NCBI GenBank assembly: GCA_964565665.1
Contig: CAZMFZ010000077.1
Location: forward strand, 1 to 18,121
Direction: 5' to 3'
From: CAZMFZ01 sp964565665
Lineage (GTDB): Bacteria; Bacteroidota; Bacteroidia; Cytophagales; UBA9547
Length of the DNA stretch: 18,121 nt
Below the pieces are notes generated by a model. That model was not told where the DNA came from, ran no database searches, and worked only from the letters and a program-made list of their open reading frames with translations. A program made the position numbers and the translations under genes. Shown here piece by piece: positions 1 through 7,592 of the stretch; the first letter of the stretch is position 1; every line of letters starts with the position of its first letter.

Positions 1-13
1 TATTTTAAAAAAT

Positions 14-44
14 AAAAAAGCCACCTCAATAAGGTGGCTTTTTT
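14..44 (-). terminator. Rho-independent terminator of the secreted FN3/PA14 protein gene
   Basis: A perfect 12-bp inverted repeat (AAAAAAGCCACC at 14-25, GGTGGCTTTTTT at 33-44) has a 7-nt loop. Its G/C-rich core is flanked by A and T runs on both sides, so it can terminate in either direction. It lies 43 bp beyond the stop codon of the leftward gene ending at 88, and on that strand the stem is followed by further T-rich sequence. Any gene converging from outside the window could share it. Confidence 0.9.
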
Positions 45-87
45 TGTAATCTATGTTACTCTACTACTATTCAATTCTTTAAAATTT

Positions 88-2655
88 TTATTCTTTCACC
101 AGCTTAGAAACTTTAGTACCTGAAGCTGTAACAGATTTCACTAAATAAATTCCCGAACCAAGGCTTGAAATATCAATTGTTGAGGCTTCTGATGCCAACA
201 CAGTTTTTGAAGCCAACACTTTCCCCTCTAGCGACATTACGTACACAATACCACCTTCGGTAGAGCTCACTGATATAGAGCCACTGGCAGGGTTAGGATA
301 TATGCTTAATCCGCTATTAATAACTGGTGTTTCTTGGGCTTCTTCTCTTGCTGGGCTACAATTGTTTGAAGCCATAAAATCTTTCAAAGCTCTATATTTT
401 GGCGAATCTGAATCTGGTTGACCATAATAAGATTTTGCTCCCCAACAATCGTTTTGATCACATTTAGAGGCATGTACAAATTGCATAAATGTATTGTAAT
501 AGGGCTTGAATGCATTCAACATATACATGTAATCGTTATAGGCATTTGGATTATCACTGAAGTTTTTTTGAGCTCCGCCACCTAAGGTATAATGTTGGCC
601 TGCTTCGTAGATACTGAATACCATTTTGTTACTCGAATGTGCGGCATTATAAGCATCTACCACAGTTTTGAATTTTTGAGTATATCCACCACTAGCTACA
701 GATGCATCGACTTTGGACCTAAAATCAGCAGAAGCATTGCTGGTGGTTACTGTGGCATTATCACCTACATAAGGGGCCACTGCAAAAATATCAGGTTTGA
801 TGTTATGAGAATTGTAACTAGAATTATCAATGATGTTTAACGATTGTTTAGCTACATCTTCATTACCAGAATAAGCAAGCACTTTTCTCAACCTTCCTGA
901 TGAAGACCCAAATACATCGTTGAATTGCTTGAAAATCTGTAAAGAACGAAATACATAATAAGATTGTCCTTGGTAATCATTTGGAGTACCTGGCAAACCT
1001 AATCTTGCACCTTCAGCTTGTACCCAGTTCAATTGCCCGTTCATGCCACCATTGTCAGACCTGCTTTGGAAAGTATAATTCCATGTTTCATTAGAATATT
1101 CTACATAAATATTCAAGTTTGAATTCAAGGTGTTCCTAAGCAAAGTAGCCAATTGCGTTACGTAATTATCATCAGCTCTGTGGGGAATGTTTATCCACAT
1201 GTGTTTGTTGGTGCGGTTACACAAATCTATCATCCATTCAAAAGCGACTGGCGTTCCATACCATTGAGCATAGTTTGAATGATTAGCTGTTTTTGGAGTT
1301 CTGCTAGACCAAGTTGTTTCTCTGCTCCAATTGATACTTCCCCAATCCATAAATCGGAACATTTTATAGCTCGAATTGTTGATGTCGCTCAAAAATGCAG
1401 GATTCCAAGGGTCTGTTTCTGTAGCCCAGTTAGCAACATTACTTTTAAATATTTTCAAATCGCTGCCATCAGAAGTCCAAGTATAATCGCCTCCTAAGTT
1501 TGCACCTATTGCCATACAACCACTAGTAGGAGGAGGATTTTCACCACCACCTCCACCAGTAGTATTGGCAGGAGCAGGGTATAATCTGCTTTGTGGAACT
1601 ATTTGTTGAGCTTGACCAGGGTATGACCAAAGTAATTTGGCAACCGCACCCCATCCTTTTTCATAAAACTCCATATTGATGTTGTATTTTTGACCTGCGG
1701 TTAATGAAATTGCTCCGCTATTATCGGTGGTTGGACCATGATCTGTCCAATTGTTGATTACTTGATTTCCATTTACACTCAATCGCACACCATCATCGGA
1801 AGTAGTGCTGAAAGTGTAGTTGCCCGATACAGGAGCCTCAACTTCACCCGTCCAACGAGCACAAAAATTATCTACATTAATTCCTGAAGCTGGCGAATTA
1901 CTACCATAATCATTATTTACTGTCGCATCTACTCTATCTACCACAGGGTTGCCACTGAAGTTTATGTTATTCCAATAATTGGCCCTTAGACCTGTTCCGT
2001 TATTAGAACCCGAACCACCTCCTGAAGTACCAGTTGTTGAAGCAGTTAAATTAGTACCAGGACCTTCTTCATTTGCACTATTGTATGCTTTAACGGTAAA
2101 TGTATAAGATGATCCAGCATTTAAGCCAGTAACGTTGTAGTTTGTATATCCATTCGCAGAACCCAATTTGGTACTTCCTTGATACACATTATACCCTGCG
2201 GCATTTGCGACAGACCACCATGACAACAGTATACTTGTATTGGTAATAGTATTGGCTTGTAAATTGTATGGTGCTGATAAATTAGAAGCTGATCCACCGC
2301 TTGACCCTGTAGTCAATACAGAAATCGCTGCACTTGCTGGCCCTTCTTGGTTAGAACTATTGAAAGCTTTAACAGTGAAGCTATAATTTGTACCTGGAGA
2401 CAAGCCTGTTACATTAAAGCTAGTCCAACCGTTGCTAGATGTTCCTACTAGGGTTATACCCTGATATACATTGTAATTTACTGCACCACCAACTGACCAC
2501 CAGGTTAATTGAACACTTGTGTTGGTGATTGAGCTTGCTCCAAGTGCAGATGGAGCACCTGGTTGTGCATAAGATTGAATGGCTAACAAAGCCAAGATAG
2601 AAGCACACTTAAGGCTTACTAATAATTTTCGATAATGTAGTTTTTGCATTTTCAT
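88..2655 (-). CDS. Secreted multidomain protein: two FN3, PA14, clan GH-A-like catalytic region, T9SS type A sorting domain
   Basis: This is an 855-aa exported protein. Residues 1-30 form a signal peptide (basic start, hydrophobic LLAIQSYA, cleavage after A30). Two similar fibronectin type III repeats follow at about 32-117 and 127-208, then a PA14 domain at about 222-362 (SDDGVRLSVNG, typical of carbohydrate-facing modules) and a Gly/Pro linker. Residues 380-766 look like a TIM-barrel glycosidase: YVEYSNETWN (517-526) carries the Asn-Glu pair expected of a clan GH-A acid/base (E523), and IYEAG (E684) is a candidate nucleophile. The tail (about 780-855: IYPNPASG, GIYLVK, KLVKE) is a T9SS type A sorting signal, so the protein is probably surface-attached or released. 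The frame stays open to a TTG at 2688, but that TTG lies inside a -7 promoter box, so I start at the ATG at 2655 (another ATG at 2649 is possible). The substrate is unknown; I do not recognise a CAZy family. Confidence 0.85.
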   Translation of the reverse strand: MKMQKLHYRKLLVSLKCASILALLAIQSYAQPGAPSALGASSITNTSVQLTWWSVGGAVNYNVYQGITLVGTSSNGWTSFNVTGLSPGTNYSFTVKAFNSSNQEGPASAAISVLTTGSSGGSASNLSAPYNLQANTITNTSILLSWWSVANAAGYNVYQGSTKLGSANGYTNYNVTGLNAGSSYTFTVKAYNSANEEGPGTNLTASTTGTSGGGSGSNNGTGLRANYWNNINFSGNPVVDRVDATVNNDYGSNSPASGINVDNFCARWTGEVEAPVSGNYTFSTTSDDGVRLSVNGNQVINNWTDHGPTTDNSGAISLTAGQKYNINMEFYEKGWGAVAKLLWSYPGQAQQIVPQSRLYPAPANTTGGGGGENPPPTSGCMAIGANLGGDYTWTSDGSDLKIFKSNVANWATETDPWNPAFLSDINNSSYKMFRFMDWGSINWSRETTWSSRTPKTANHSNYAQWYGTPVAFEWMIDLCNRTNKHMWINIPHRADDNYVTQLATLLRNTLNSNLNIYVEYSNETWNYTFQSRSDNGGMNGQLNWVQAEGARLGLPGTPNDYQGQSYYVFRSLQIFKQFNDVFGSSSGRLRKVLAYSGNEDVAKQSLNIIDNSSYNSHNIKPDIFAVAPYVGDNATVTTSNASADFRSKVDASVASGGYTQKFKTVVDAYNAAHSSNKMVFSIYEAGQHYTLGGGAQKNFSDNPNAYNDYMYMLNAFKPYYNTFMQFVHASKCDQNDCWGAKSYYGQPDSDSPKYRALKDFMASNNCSPAREEAQETPVINSGLSIYPNPASGSISVSSTEGGIVYVMSLEGKVLASKTVLASEASTIDISSLGSGIYLVKSVTASGTKVSKLVKE

Positions 2656-2685
2656 TATTTTGTATAATTTAATATTTGAATTGTA

Positions 2686-2693
2686 CAAAAATA
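2686..2693 (-). promoter_or_regulatory. Bacteroidota -7 box for the leftward secreted protein
   Basis: On the minus strand this reads TATTTTTG, an exact match to the Bacteroidota -7 consensus TAnnTTTG, 30 nt upstream of the ATG at 2655. I see no clear TTTG-type -33 element at the expected distance. The box shows that the longer TTG-started frame (from 2688) cannot be the translated one if this promoter is used. Confidence 0.5.
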
Positions 2694-2712
2694 TATATTC
2701 ACCTTAAATGAA

Positions 2713-2766
2713 CACTTGGCATATTGTCTGCACTTGGGAGGCACTTTTGGGCATTATTGCAATATG
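2713..2766. promoter_or_regulatory. Repeat cluster in the divergent intergenic region, candidate operator
   Basis: Between the two divergent genes, CACTTGG occurs at 2713-2719 and 2731-2737 (18 bp apart), with a looser copy CACTTTTGG at 2742-2750. The pair CATATTG (2720-2726) and CAATATG (2760-2766) forms a perfect 7-bp inverted repeat around the cluster. This 153-bp space must hold both promoters, so a shared regulator site is plausible. Function is inferred from position and repetition only. Confidence 0.3.
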
Positions 2767-2826
2767 TTGAAAATCAGGCGATTGCTTATTTATAAAATAC
2801 GTATATAAAAAATCTTGGAAAAAATA

Positions 2827-2834
2827 TAATTTTG
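2827..2834 (+). promoter_or_regulatory. -7 box upstream of the membrane HTH-like gene
   Basis: TAATTTTG matches the TAnnTTTG consensus exactly. Only 7 nt separate it from the ATG at 2842, so transcription from it would give an almost leaderless mRNA. Either the leader really is that short or the box is a chance match in AT-rich DNA. No convincing -33 element was found. Confidence 0.35.
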
Positions 2835-2841
2835 TCATTAT

Positions 2842-4152
2842 ATGATAGCGGAAGATGAAATTTACTTTTTAAGCCTAAGTCTGAGCCTTATTCAACAAAA
2901 ATTGAACTGGCCTGATTGTACACAATGGACATCCTATCATTTTGAAAAACTAAGTACGCTCATAGAAGAAGCGACTGGAGTGGTAATCAGTGCCGATACT
3001 TTCAAGCGGCTGGCTGGCAAACGAAAAACTAAAAAAGACTTTTACAATCCGCACCGCGACACTAAAAATTTTATTTCATCTTATTTGGGATTTACCAATT
3101 GGGACGATTTCAAGGTTCGCAATTCTCACATCAGCGATGCAAAAACTGAAAGTGTAATCATTAATGAAAACTATCCAGTCGTAGAACCTAAAAAACCAAG
3201 CATCAAAATATTGCCGATTTTTACGTATATATTTTTTGGTGCAATTGCCTTGGCAACAGCATTTTTAAGTTTTTTATATTTTGCCGAGCCCACAGGTAAA
3301 ATATCTATAAGCACATCAGAAGGCTATGTACCTTATTCTGTTTACATCAACACAACAGTAAATACCAACTTTTTCCATGAGGTATGGCTCGATTTGGGCT
3401 ATTACGAAAAAACTCAATATTACAAAGACAGACTTCCTTTCCAAATTAAAAACAAAATGGAGCAAAATAGCCACTGCTATTTTACTCCATTTTACCATAT
3501 TGTTAAGCTGTATGAGAATAATAAAACCATAGATTCGGCATTCGTGCATATTTTAAGTAAAAGCTGGGATGTGAGAATAAGACCTGACAATAAGCTAGGA
3601 GGCGTAATAAAGCCCGATACCTTAAATGGTGCTTTGCACGTTCAATACAAAGAAGTAGAAAAATTTGGAATTATTAAATCTGACAATTATAATATTGATT
3701 ATTGCATTTCTAAAATATTCCCTATTGATTGCGATAATTTTACCTTTGAAACCCGTGTGAAAAACAATGTGTTGGAAGATGGGATAGAGCCAAATGATAT
3801 TATAGTGCAGTTCAAGGGCGAAAAAGCCATGTCGCATGTAATAGAGTTTTTATCGGAGGGCAGCCATAGATGGGGCCTATACAGAGCTTCTGAAGTGCTA
3901 AAAAATGGGGATCAATATCCTGAATTATCAGTTTTTGGCGTTAATTTCAATCAATGGCATACTATACGATTGGAAGTAAAAAACGGAGTAGCCAATACTT
4001 TTTTAGATGGCCGACCCATTTACTCTCAGGCCTACACATATCCTTTAGGGCAAATGAAAGTGATGGGAATTACCTTCAAAGGCTCTGGCTGGATTGATTA
4101 TGTGCAAATGATAGATGCAGAAGGTGATACAGTGATGAATGATAATTTTTAA
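2842..4152 (+). CDS. Membrane-anchored protein with N-terminal HTH-like module and periplasmic lectin-like domain
   Basis: This 436-aa protein has three parts. Residues 1-92 resemble an alpha-helical module seen at the N-terminus of many Bacteroidota proteins: Trp-rich first helices, then TGVVISADTFKRLAGKRK (45-62) like the recognition part of a helix-turn-helix, and YLGFTNWDDFK (81-91) as a closing motif. After a Lys/Pro-rich linker, about 123-148 is a single transmembrane helix. The rest should face the periplasm: an Ig/PKD-like stretch (about 152-245), then a beta-rich C-terminal part (about 263-430; NFTFETRV, WHTIRLEV, GWIDYVQM) with the pattern of LamG/concanavalin-like jelly-roll domains. 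It lies divergent from a secreted glycan-active protein and 74 bp upstream of a glycosidase lipoprotein. I infer a glycan-sensing or scaffolding role. DNA binding is not shown and the N-terminal module could bind protein instead. Confidence 0.65.
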   Translation: MIAEDEIYFLSLSLSLIQQKLNWPDCTQWTSYHFEKLSTLIEEATGVVISADTFKRLAGKRKTKKDFYNPHRDTKNFISSYLGFTNWDDFKVRNSHISDAKTESVIINENYPVVEPKKPSIKILPIFTYIFFGAIALATAFLSFLYFAEPTGKISISTSEGYVPYSVYINTTVNTNFFHEVWLDLGYYEKTQYYKDRLPFQIKNKMEQNSHCYFTPFYHIVKLYENNKTIDSAFVHILSKSWDVRIRPDNKLGGVIKPDTLNGALHVQYKEVEKFGIIKSDNYNIDYCISKIFPIDCDNFTFETRVKNNVLEDGIEPNDIIVQFKGEKAMSHVIEFLSEGSHRWGLYRASEVLKNGDQYPELSVFGVNFNQWHTIRLEVKNGVANTFLDGRPIYSQAYTYPLGQMKVMGITFKGSGWIDYVQMIDAEGDTVMNDNF

Positions 4153-4226
4153 GAGGCACACACGAAAGTCAAATTACCACATTTATATATTTTGATTAAG
4201 TTTTCTAGCATATTGAATCTTTACTT

Positions 4227-6371
4227 ATGTCATTAAAATTCCTTCGTCTTTTTTCAATAATTTTCTATTCTGCTTTACTTATCCTTTTATCATCCTGTAA
4301 AAAAATAAATGAAAGCACGCTACCAAAAAGCTACGGTAAATGGGCAGAAGACGAAAATGACCTGCCATGTTACAATTTAGATTTGGAAGCCAAACCAGCA
4401 CCTTATGCCTATTTTTCACACATTATTAGCACAGGCCATGCAGGTGCTTTGCTTGATCAATGGGGCAATTTAAGACTGATAAATACCGAAGGAGGCACAA
4501 ACTGCCTAACCCCCAATACCGGACTTACTAGAGGTGGGTTTTATGCCATGATTATCAATAAAAATAATGCTTATTCATTGATATTCAGTGAACTGACTAA
4601 AAATAAAAAAATACAATACGGTACTGGGTATGCCATATATTCAGGCGAATTTCATAGAGACAGCCTTCATTTATTGGTAGAATATCAAATAGCGTGTGGG
4701 GCAGATAGGTCTCGAATTATTTCTGCCAGCATTCACCTGCAAAACTTGGCCAAAAATACGCTCGATGCCCAATTGATACTTAATTCCGATGTGTGGCCAC
4801 GCCCTTTTCACAAAGATTTACAACAGTTTGTTGAGAATACCACAGATACCACTGGAGCAGGATTCGCTATTTTCAATTCTATAAGTGCTTACAATGGCGA
4901 TTTTGCCTTGGTGGGTAATGAAAAATATAAAGGGAAGCGAACTAAACACACCTTACAACTGTCAAAAAAAATTCTTTTGGCTCAAAATGAATCTTTAGAA
5001 GATGAATGTGAAATATCCTTTGGCAAATCAATTGTGCTAAATCAAACAAAAGAAAGGCTAAAGTCATGCAAAGCATCGTGGAAAAATGAACTTAAGAATA
5101 TAATAGAATTTTCAATTGAAGATAAAATAATCAAAAGAGAATGCGTTTGGACAGCAGCTCAACTGCTTAGTTTTGCATTTTACGACAATTCTACAAATGA
5201 ATATTATGTAAACTTGGGTGGCTATGGCATGTATAATAATCCTGAAAACCCAAATATTCAAGAGTTTGCAGTACGGGAAAACCCTGAAACGGCTATGTGT
5301 TTGGCATATTTTAAGCCGGAATTGGCCAAAAACAGCTTGATTTGGGCTTTCAAACTTCAGAAACCAAATGGAGATATTCCCAAAACCCATGATTTTACTT
5401 TCGAGCAATCTACTAGCCAAGTCAATGCCAAAGAATCGGACACAGAACTTTGGCAAATTATAGGCACGTGCGAATATATAGCCACCACAGGCGACACTTC
5501 TATTCTCACCAAACAAATACCTTACTGGAAATCGGGCAGAGAAAATGTTACTTACTGGATGCACTTGAAAAACAGTTTCTATTGGGTTCGCGATTCCATT
5601 GGCACGGGAAGCCACGGCTTAGTGAAAATCTGCAAAGGCGATTGGAACGATTATCTCTCGAAAATAGGAGCAAGAGGAAAAGGTGAATCGATAATGAATA
5701 CCGGAATGGCGTGCTATGGTATGGAAAAATTGGCAGCAATTGCATTGCAGAGAGGCGACACTTCTTTTGCAGCCGAACTCACAAAAATGGTTTCAGACTT
5801 GAGAAAAGCAGCCAAAACAACCTTTGATAACACTTGGTTTATTCGTGGCTACGATGATGAAGGAAATGCTATAGGCGGAAGTGACGATCGCTTATTTCTT
5901 GATGGGCAAAGCTGGGCTGTGCTGGGCAAATTAGGTACTGCTGCACAACGAAAATTGGCGTGTGAAAATGCTGTGAAATTTAATAGCACCAAAATAGGTA
6001 TGGCAGTATTGAGCAAGCCCTATAGCAGTCCTGCACCTGGTGCGATTTCAGAATTTTCTTTGCCGTCTGGCGAAGGTGAAAATGGTGGAATATGGCCACA
6101 AACTGTATACTGGATGGTGTGGGCCATGGCAAATGAAGGGTTAAAAGATTTGGCTTTGCAAGAATGGAAGAAAATGAGCCTAGAAAATCATGCGAGACAA
6201 TTTCCAGATGTGCCTTATGGAATTTTCAACGGCCCAGATTGCTATTCATCAAGCTTTGCAGGCAAGGCGGAGGGCTGGACCCAAAATCAGGTATTTAAGC
6301 GAGATGTTCCCACACCTCAAAATCCAATTATAGCTTGGCAATATTTTGCGATTAGGAAAATATTGGAGTAG
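4227..6371 (+). CDS. GH94-like glycoside hydrolase/phosphorylase family lipoprotein
   Basis: This 714-aa protein starts with a lipoprotein signal (lipobox LLSSC, Cys24). The body aligns by eye along its length with the (alpha/alpha)6-barrel of GH94 enzymes (cellobiose/chitobiose phosphorylases and cyclic beta-glucan synthase C-termini). Matching landmarks are the RE pair at 350-351 (RD in GH94), TELWQIIGTCEYIATTGD (406-423), GDWND (471-475, whose last Asp is the GH94 general acid), QSWAVLG (561-567) and ENGG (618-621). GH94 phosphorylases are normally cytosolic, but this protein should be anchored in the cell envelope. Two phosphate-contact sites look lost: the His after ENGG is Gln625, and the C-terminal Thr-Gly motif is replaced around GWTQNQ (683-688). 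A hydrolase or a glycan-binding protein is therefore as likely as a phosphorylase. The gene lies in tandem behind the membrane HTH-like gene, and its 3' end overlaps the decayed PIN gene on the other strand. Confidence 0.75.
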   Translation: MSLKFLRLFSIIFYSALLILLSSCKKINESTLPKSYGKWAEDENDLPCYNLDLEAKPAPYAYFSHIISTGHAGALLDQWGNLRLINTEGGTNCLTPNTGLTRGGFYAMIINKNNAYSLIFSELTKNKKIQYGTGYAIYSGEFHRDSLHLLVEYQIACGADRSRIISASIHLQNLAKNTLDAQLILNSDVWPRPFHKDLQQFVENTTDTTGAGFAIFNSISAYNGDFALVGNEKYKGKRTKHTLQLSKKILLAQNESLEDECEISFGKSIVLNQTKERLKSCKASWKNELKNIIEFSIEDKIIKRECVWTAAQLLSFAFYDNSTNEYYVNLGGYGMYNNPENPNIQEFAVRENPETAMCLAYFKPELAKNSLIWAFKLQKPNGDIPKTHDFTFEQSTSQVNAKESDTELWQIIGTCEYIATTGDTSILTKQIPYWKSGRENVTYWMHLKNSFYWVRDSIGTGSHGLVKICKGDWNDYLSKIGARGKGESIMNTGMACYGMEKLAAIALQRGDTSFAAELTKMVSDLRKAAKTTFDNTWFIRGYDDEGNAIGGSDDRLFLDGQSWAVLGKLGTAAQRKLACENAVKFNSTKIGMAVLSKPYSSPAPGAISEFSLPSGEGENGGIWPQTVYWMVWAMANEGLKDLALQEWKKMSLENHARQFPDVPYGIFNGPDCYSSSFAGKAEGWTQNQVFKRDVPTPQNPIIAWQYFAIRKILE

Positions 6372-6747
6372 AATCAAGAGGCTCAAAATATTCCTTTACC
6401 TTTTCATCATACGTTTTTAGTTCAAGATTTTCGTATTTGGCTTGAGAAACAAGTAAAAAATCAAACCGGTCTTTATGGTTTCTAACAGGCTTAATTTTCA
6501 ATAAAACATCTAAATGCTCAGGCTTAATTTCAAGAGATATAAATTTATTTATTTGAATTTNNNNNNNNNNAAGTATTCAATTTCACTCTTTTTAGCCGCA
6601 CAGCTATTGCTAATTCAAAATAAGAGACCGGCTTATAAAAATTTTATTTGATGGGCTTTTTAAATCTTCTATGTCAGTTTTTGTAAGCTTTTCAGGCTCT
6701 AAATTGTACCAAATTAATATGTGAGTATCAAGCAGTGTGCTTTTCAT
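6352..6747 (-). pseudogene. Broken PIN-domain (VapC-like) toxin gene spanning the N gap
   Basis: Pieces of one PIN protein can be read on the minus strand. The start (ATG at 6747) gives MKSTLLDTHILIWYN with the first acidic residue, Asp7, in LLDTH. After IFIS the frame fails at about 6628-6630. One base seems missing, after which VSYFELAIAVRLKR continues in another frame up to the N run. Beyond the gap, HKDRFDFLLVSQA and LKTYDEKVKEYF give the last two PIN acidic sites, ending at TAA (6352-6354). The total is about 130 codons, normal for VapC. PIN toxins are metal-dependent RNases. The 3' end overlaps the convergent glycosidase gene by 20 bp. The frameshift is next to an assembly join, so a sequencing error is a real alternative to true decay. 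The usual Pro of KDPFD is Arg here. Confidence 0.7.
6561..6570. other. Assembly gap (10 Ns)
   Basis: A run of exactly ten N lies inside the PIN-domain gene. The length is probably a placeholder, so the reading frame across it cannot be trusted. Since both sides carry consistent PIN-domain pieces in the right order, the join itself appears correct. Confidence 0.98.
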
Positions 6748-6765
6748 TTCTAAAATATTTTGAGC

Positions 6766-6858
6766 TTATTTTCCCATAATAAGATTTTTCACCATTAGTT
6801 TCATGTTTCTTTTATCAGATAGTTCAATGTAAGCATTGTTTAAACAATCTCTTTGGTT
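6766..6858 (-). pseudogene. Possible tail of an antitoxin preceding the PIN gene
   Basis: A 30-codon open stretch on the minus strand (reads AYIELSDKRNMKLMVKNLIMGK, then TAA at 6766-6768) ends 18 nt before the PIN start codon, the spacing expected between antitoxin and toxin. There is no suitable start; the frame is closed upstream at 6859-6861, just before the lipoprotein gene ends at 6889. I do not recognise the family. It may be a truncated antitoxin or chance. Confidence 0.25.
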
Positions 6859-6888
6859 TTAATTATATTAATTTTCTTTATCAAAAAA

Positions 6889-7581
6889 CTATTCAAGCGT
6901 AGTGCCATCATCGAAGAGAATCTTAGTCGGTTGCCACACTACTTTTATGTCTTTATAGTCGGAGGTTACATACAAAGTAGTGCCACTCAGGTGATTCAAA
7001 TCAATAACTGCCGTATAGCGGACCGTATCGAGCGAACCAATAGAATCGTTGTAGGTGAGGTTCATTGATTTTAATTCAGTATCGAACAAATCATAAAAAG
7101 TGAATTTGCCCCTGAATGCTCTTACCGTTTTATAACCGGGGTTTACAAACACCATTTTGTAAAAAAAAGTATTCTTATTCGACCAGTCTTTCCTGATTTC
7201 GCTTCTTTCTGGCACCATTACCAGAGCTCTGTGCATGTGATCCTGGTGGTCGTTTACAAACTGATTGTTATTGCCAATTATTTTCTTAGAATTGGCTTTC
7301 AACTTTTCAGTTCTTGCTTTGTCTCTGATTGCCGATTGTAACAGATCCTCATAAGATTGGTCAATATGCTTTAAATCAGGTTCGATAAGCCCATTTTTTA
7401 GCATATAGTCAGTTAATAATTCGTATTGAGCAGAGTCCAGCCCACTAATTGCAGCTATTCGCTCTAAATCTCCCTCTGCTGTTTTCTTGCTGTATGTGTT
7501 TTTGAGCACCTCTCTTCCTCCGCAAGAAAACAATAGGACACTAATTAATATGATTCTAGATTTAATTATGAGCTTTAACAT
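6889..7581 (-). CDS. Hypothetical lipoprotein downstream of bestrophin genes
   Basis: This 230-aa protein has a lipoprotein signal peptide (IILISVLLFSC, Cys20 followed by GG). The mature part has a charged helical region (about 30-110), then a beta-rich C-terminal half (about 130-230; FFYKMVFVNPGYK, GKFTFYDLFD, TLYVTSDYKDIKVVW). I do not recognise the family. It starts 11 bp after the stop of the second bestrophin gene on the same strand, so the three genes probably form an operon. It may be an envelope partner of the channels or simply co-transcribed. It ends just before the decayed toxin locus. Confidence 0.7.
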   Translation of the reverse strand: MLKLIIKSRIILISVLLFSCGGREVLKNTYSKKTAEGDLERIAAISGLDSAQYELLTDYMLKNGLIEPDLKHIDQSYEDLLQSAIRDKARTEKLKANSKKIIGNNNQFVNDHQDHMHRALVMVPERSEIRKDWSNKNTFFYKMVFVNPGYKTVRAFRGKFTFYDLFDTELKSMNLTYNDSIGSLDTVRYTAVIDLNHLSGTTLYVTSDYKDIKVVWQPTKILFDDGTTLE

Positions 7582-7592
7582 ACTTATAAGTT

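Noticed and set aside
2842..4152. Anti-sigma factor (FecR-like) reading of the membrane protein
   Set aside because: The N-terminal part lacks anti-sigma motifs and no ECF sigma gene is adjacent; the HTH-like motif fits better.
5112..5615. 167-codon minus-strand frame inside the GH94-like gene
   Set aside because: It is antisense to a well-supported coding region, has no recognisable motif and a biased composition, and is a shadow of the real gene.
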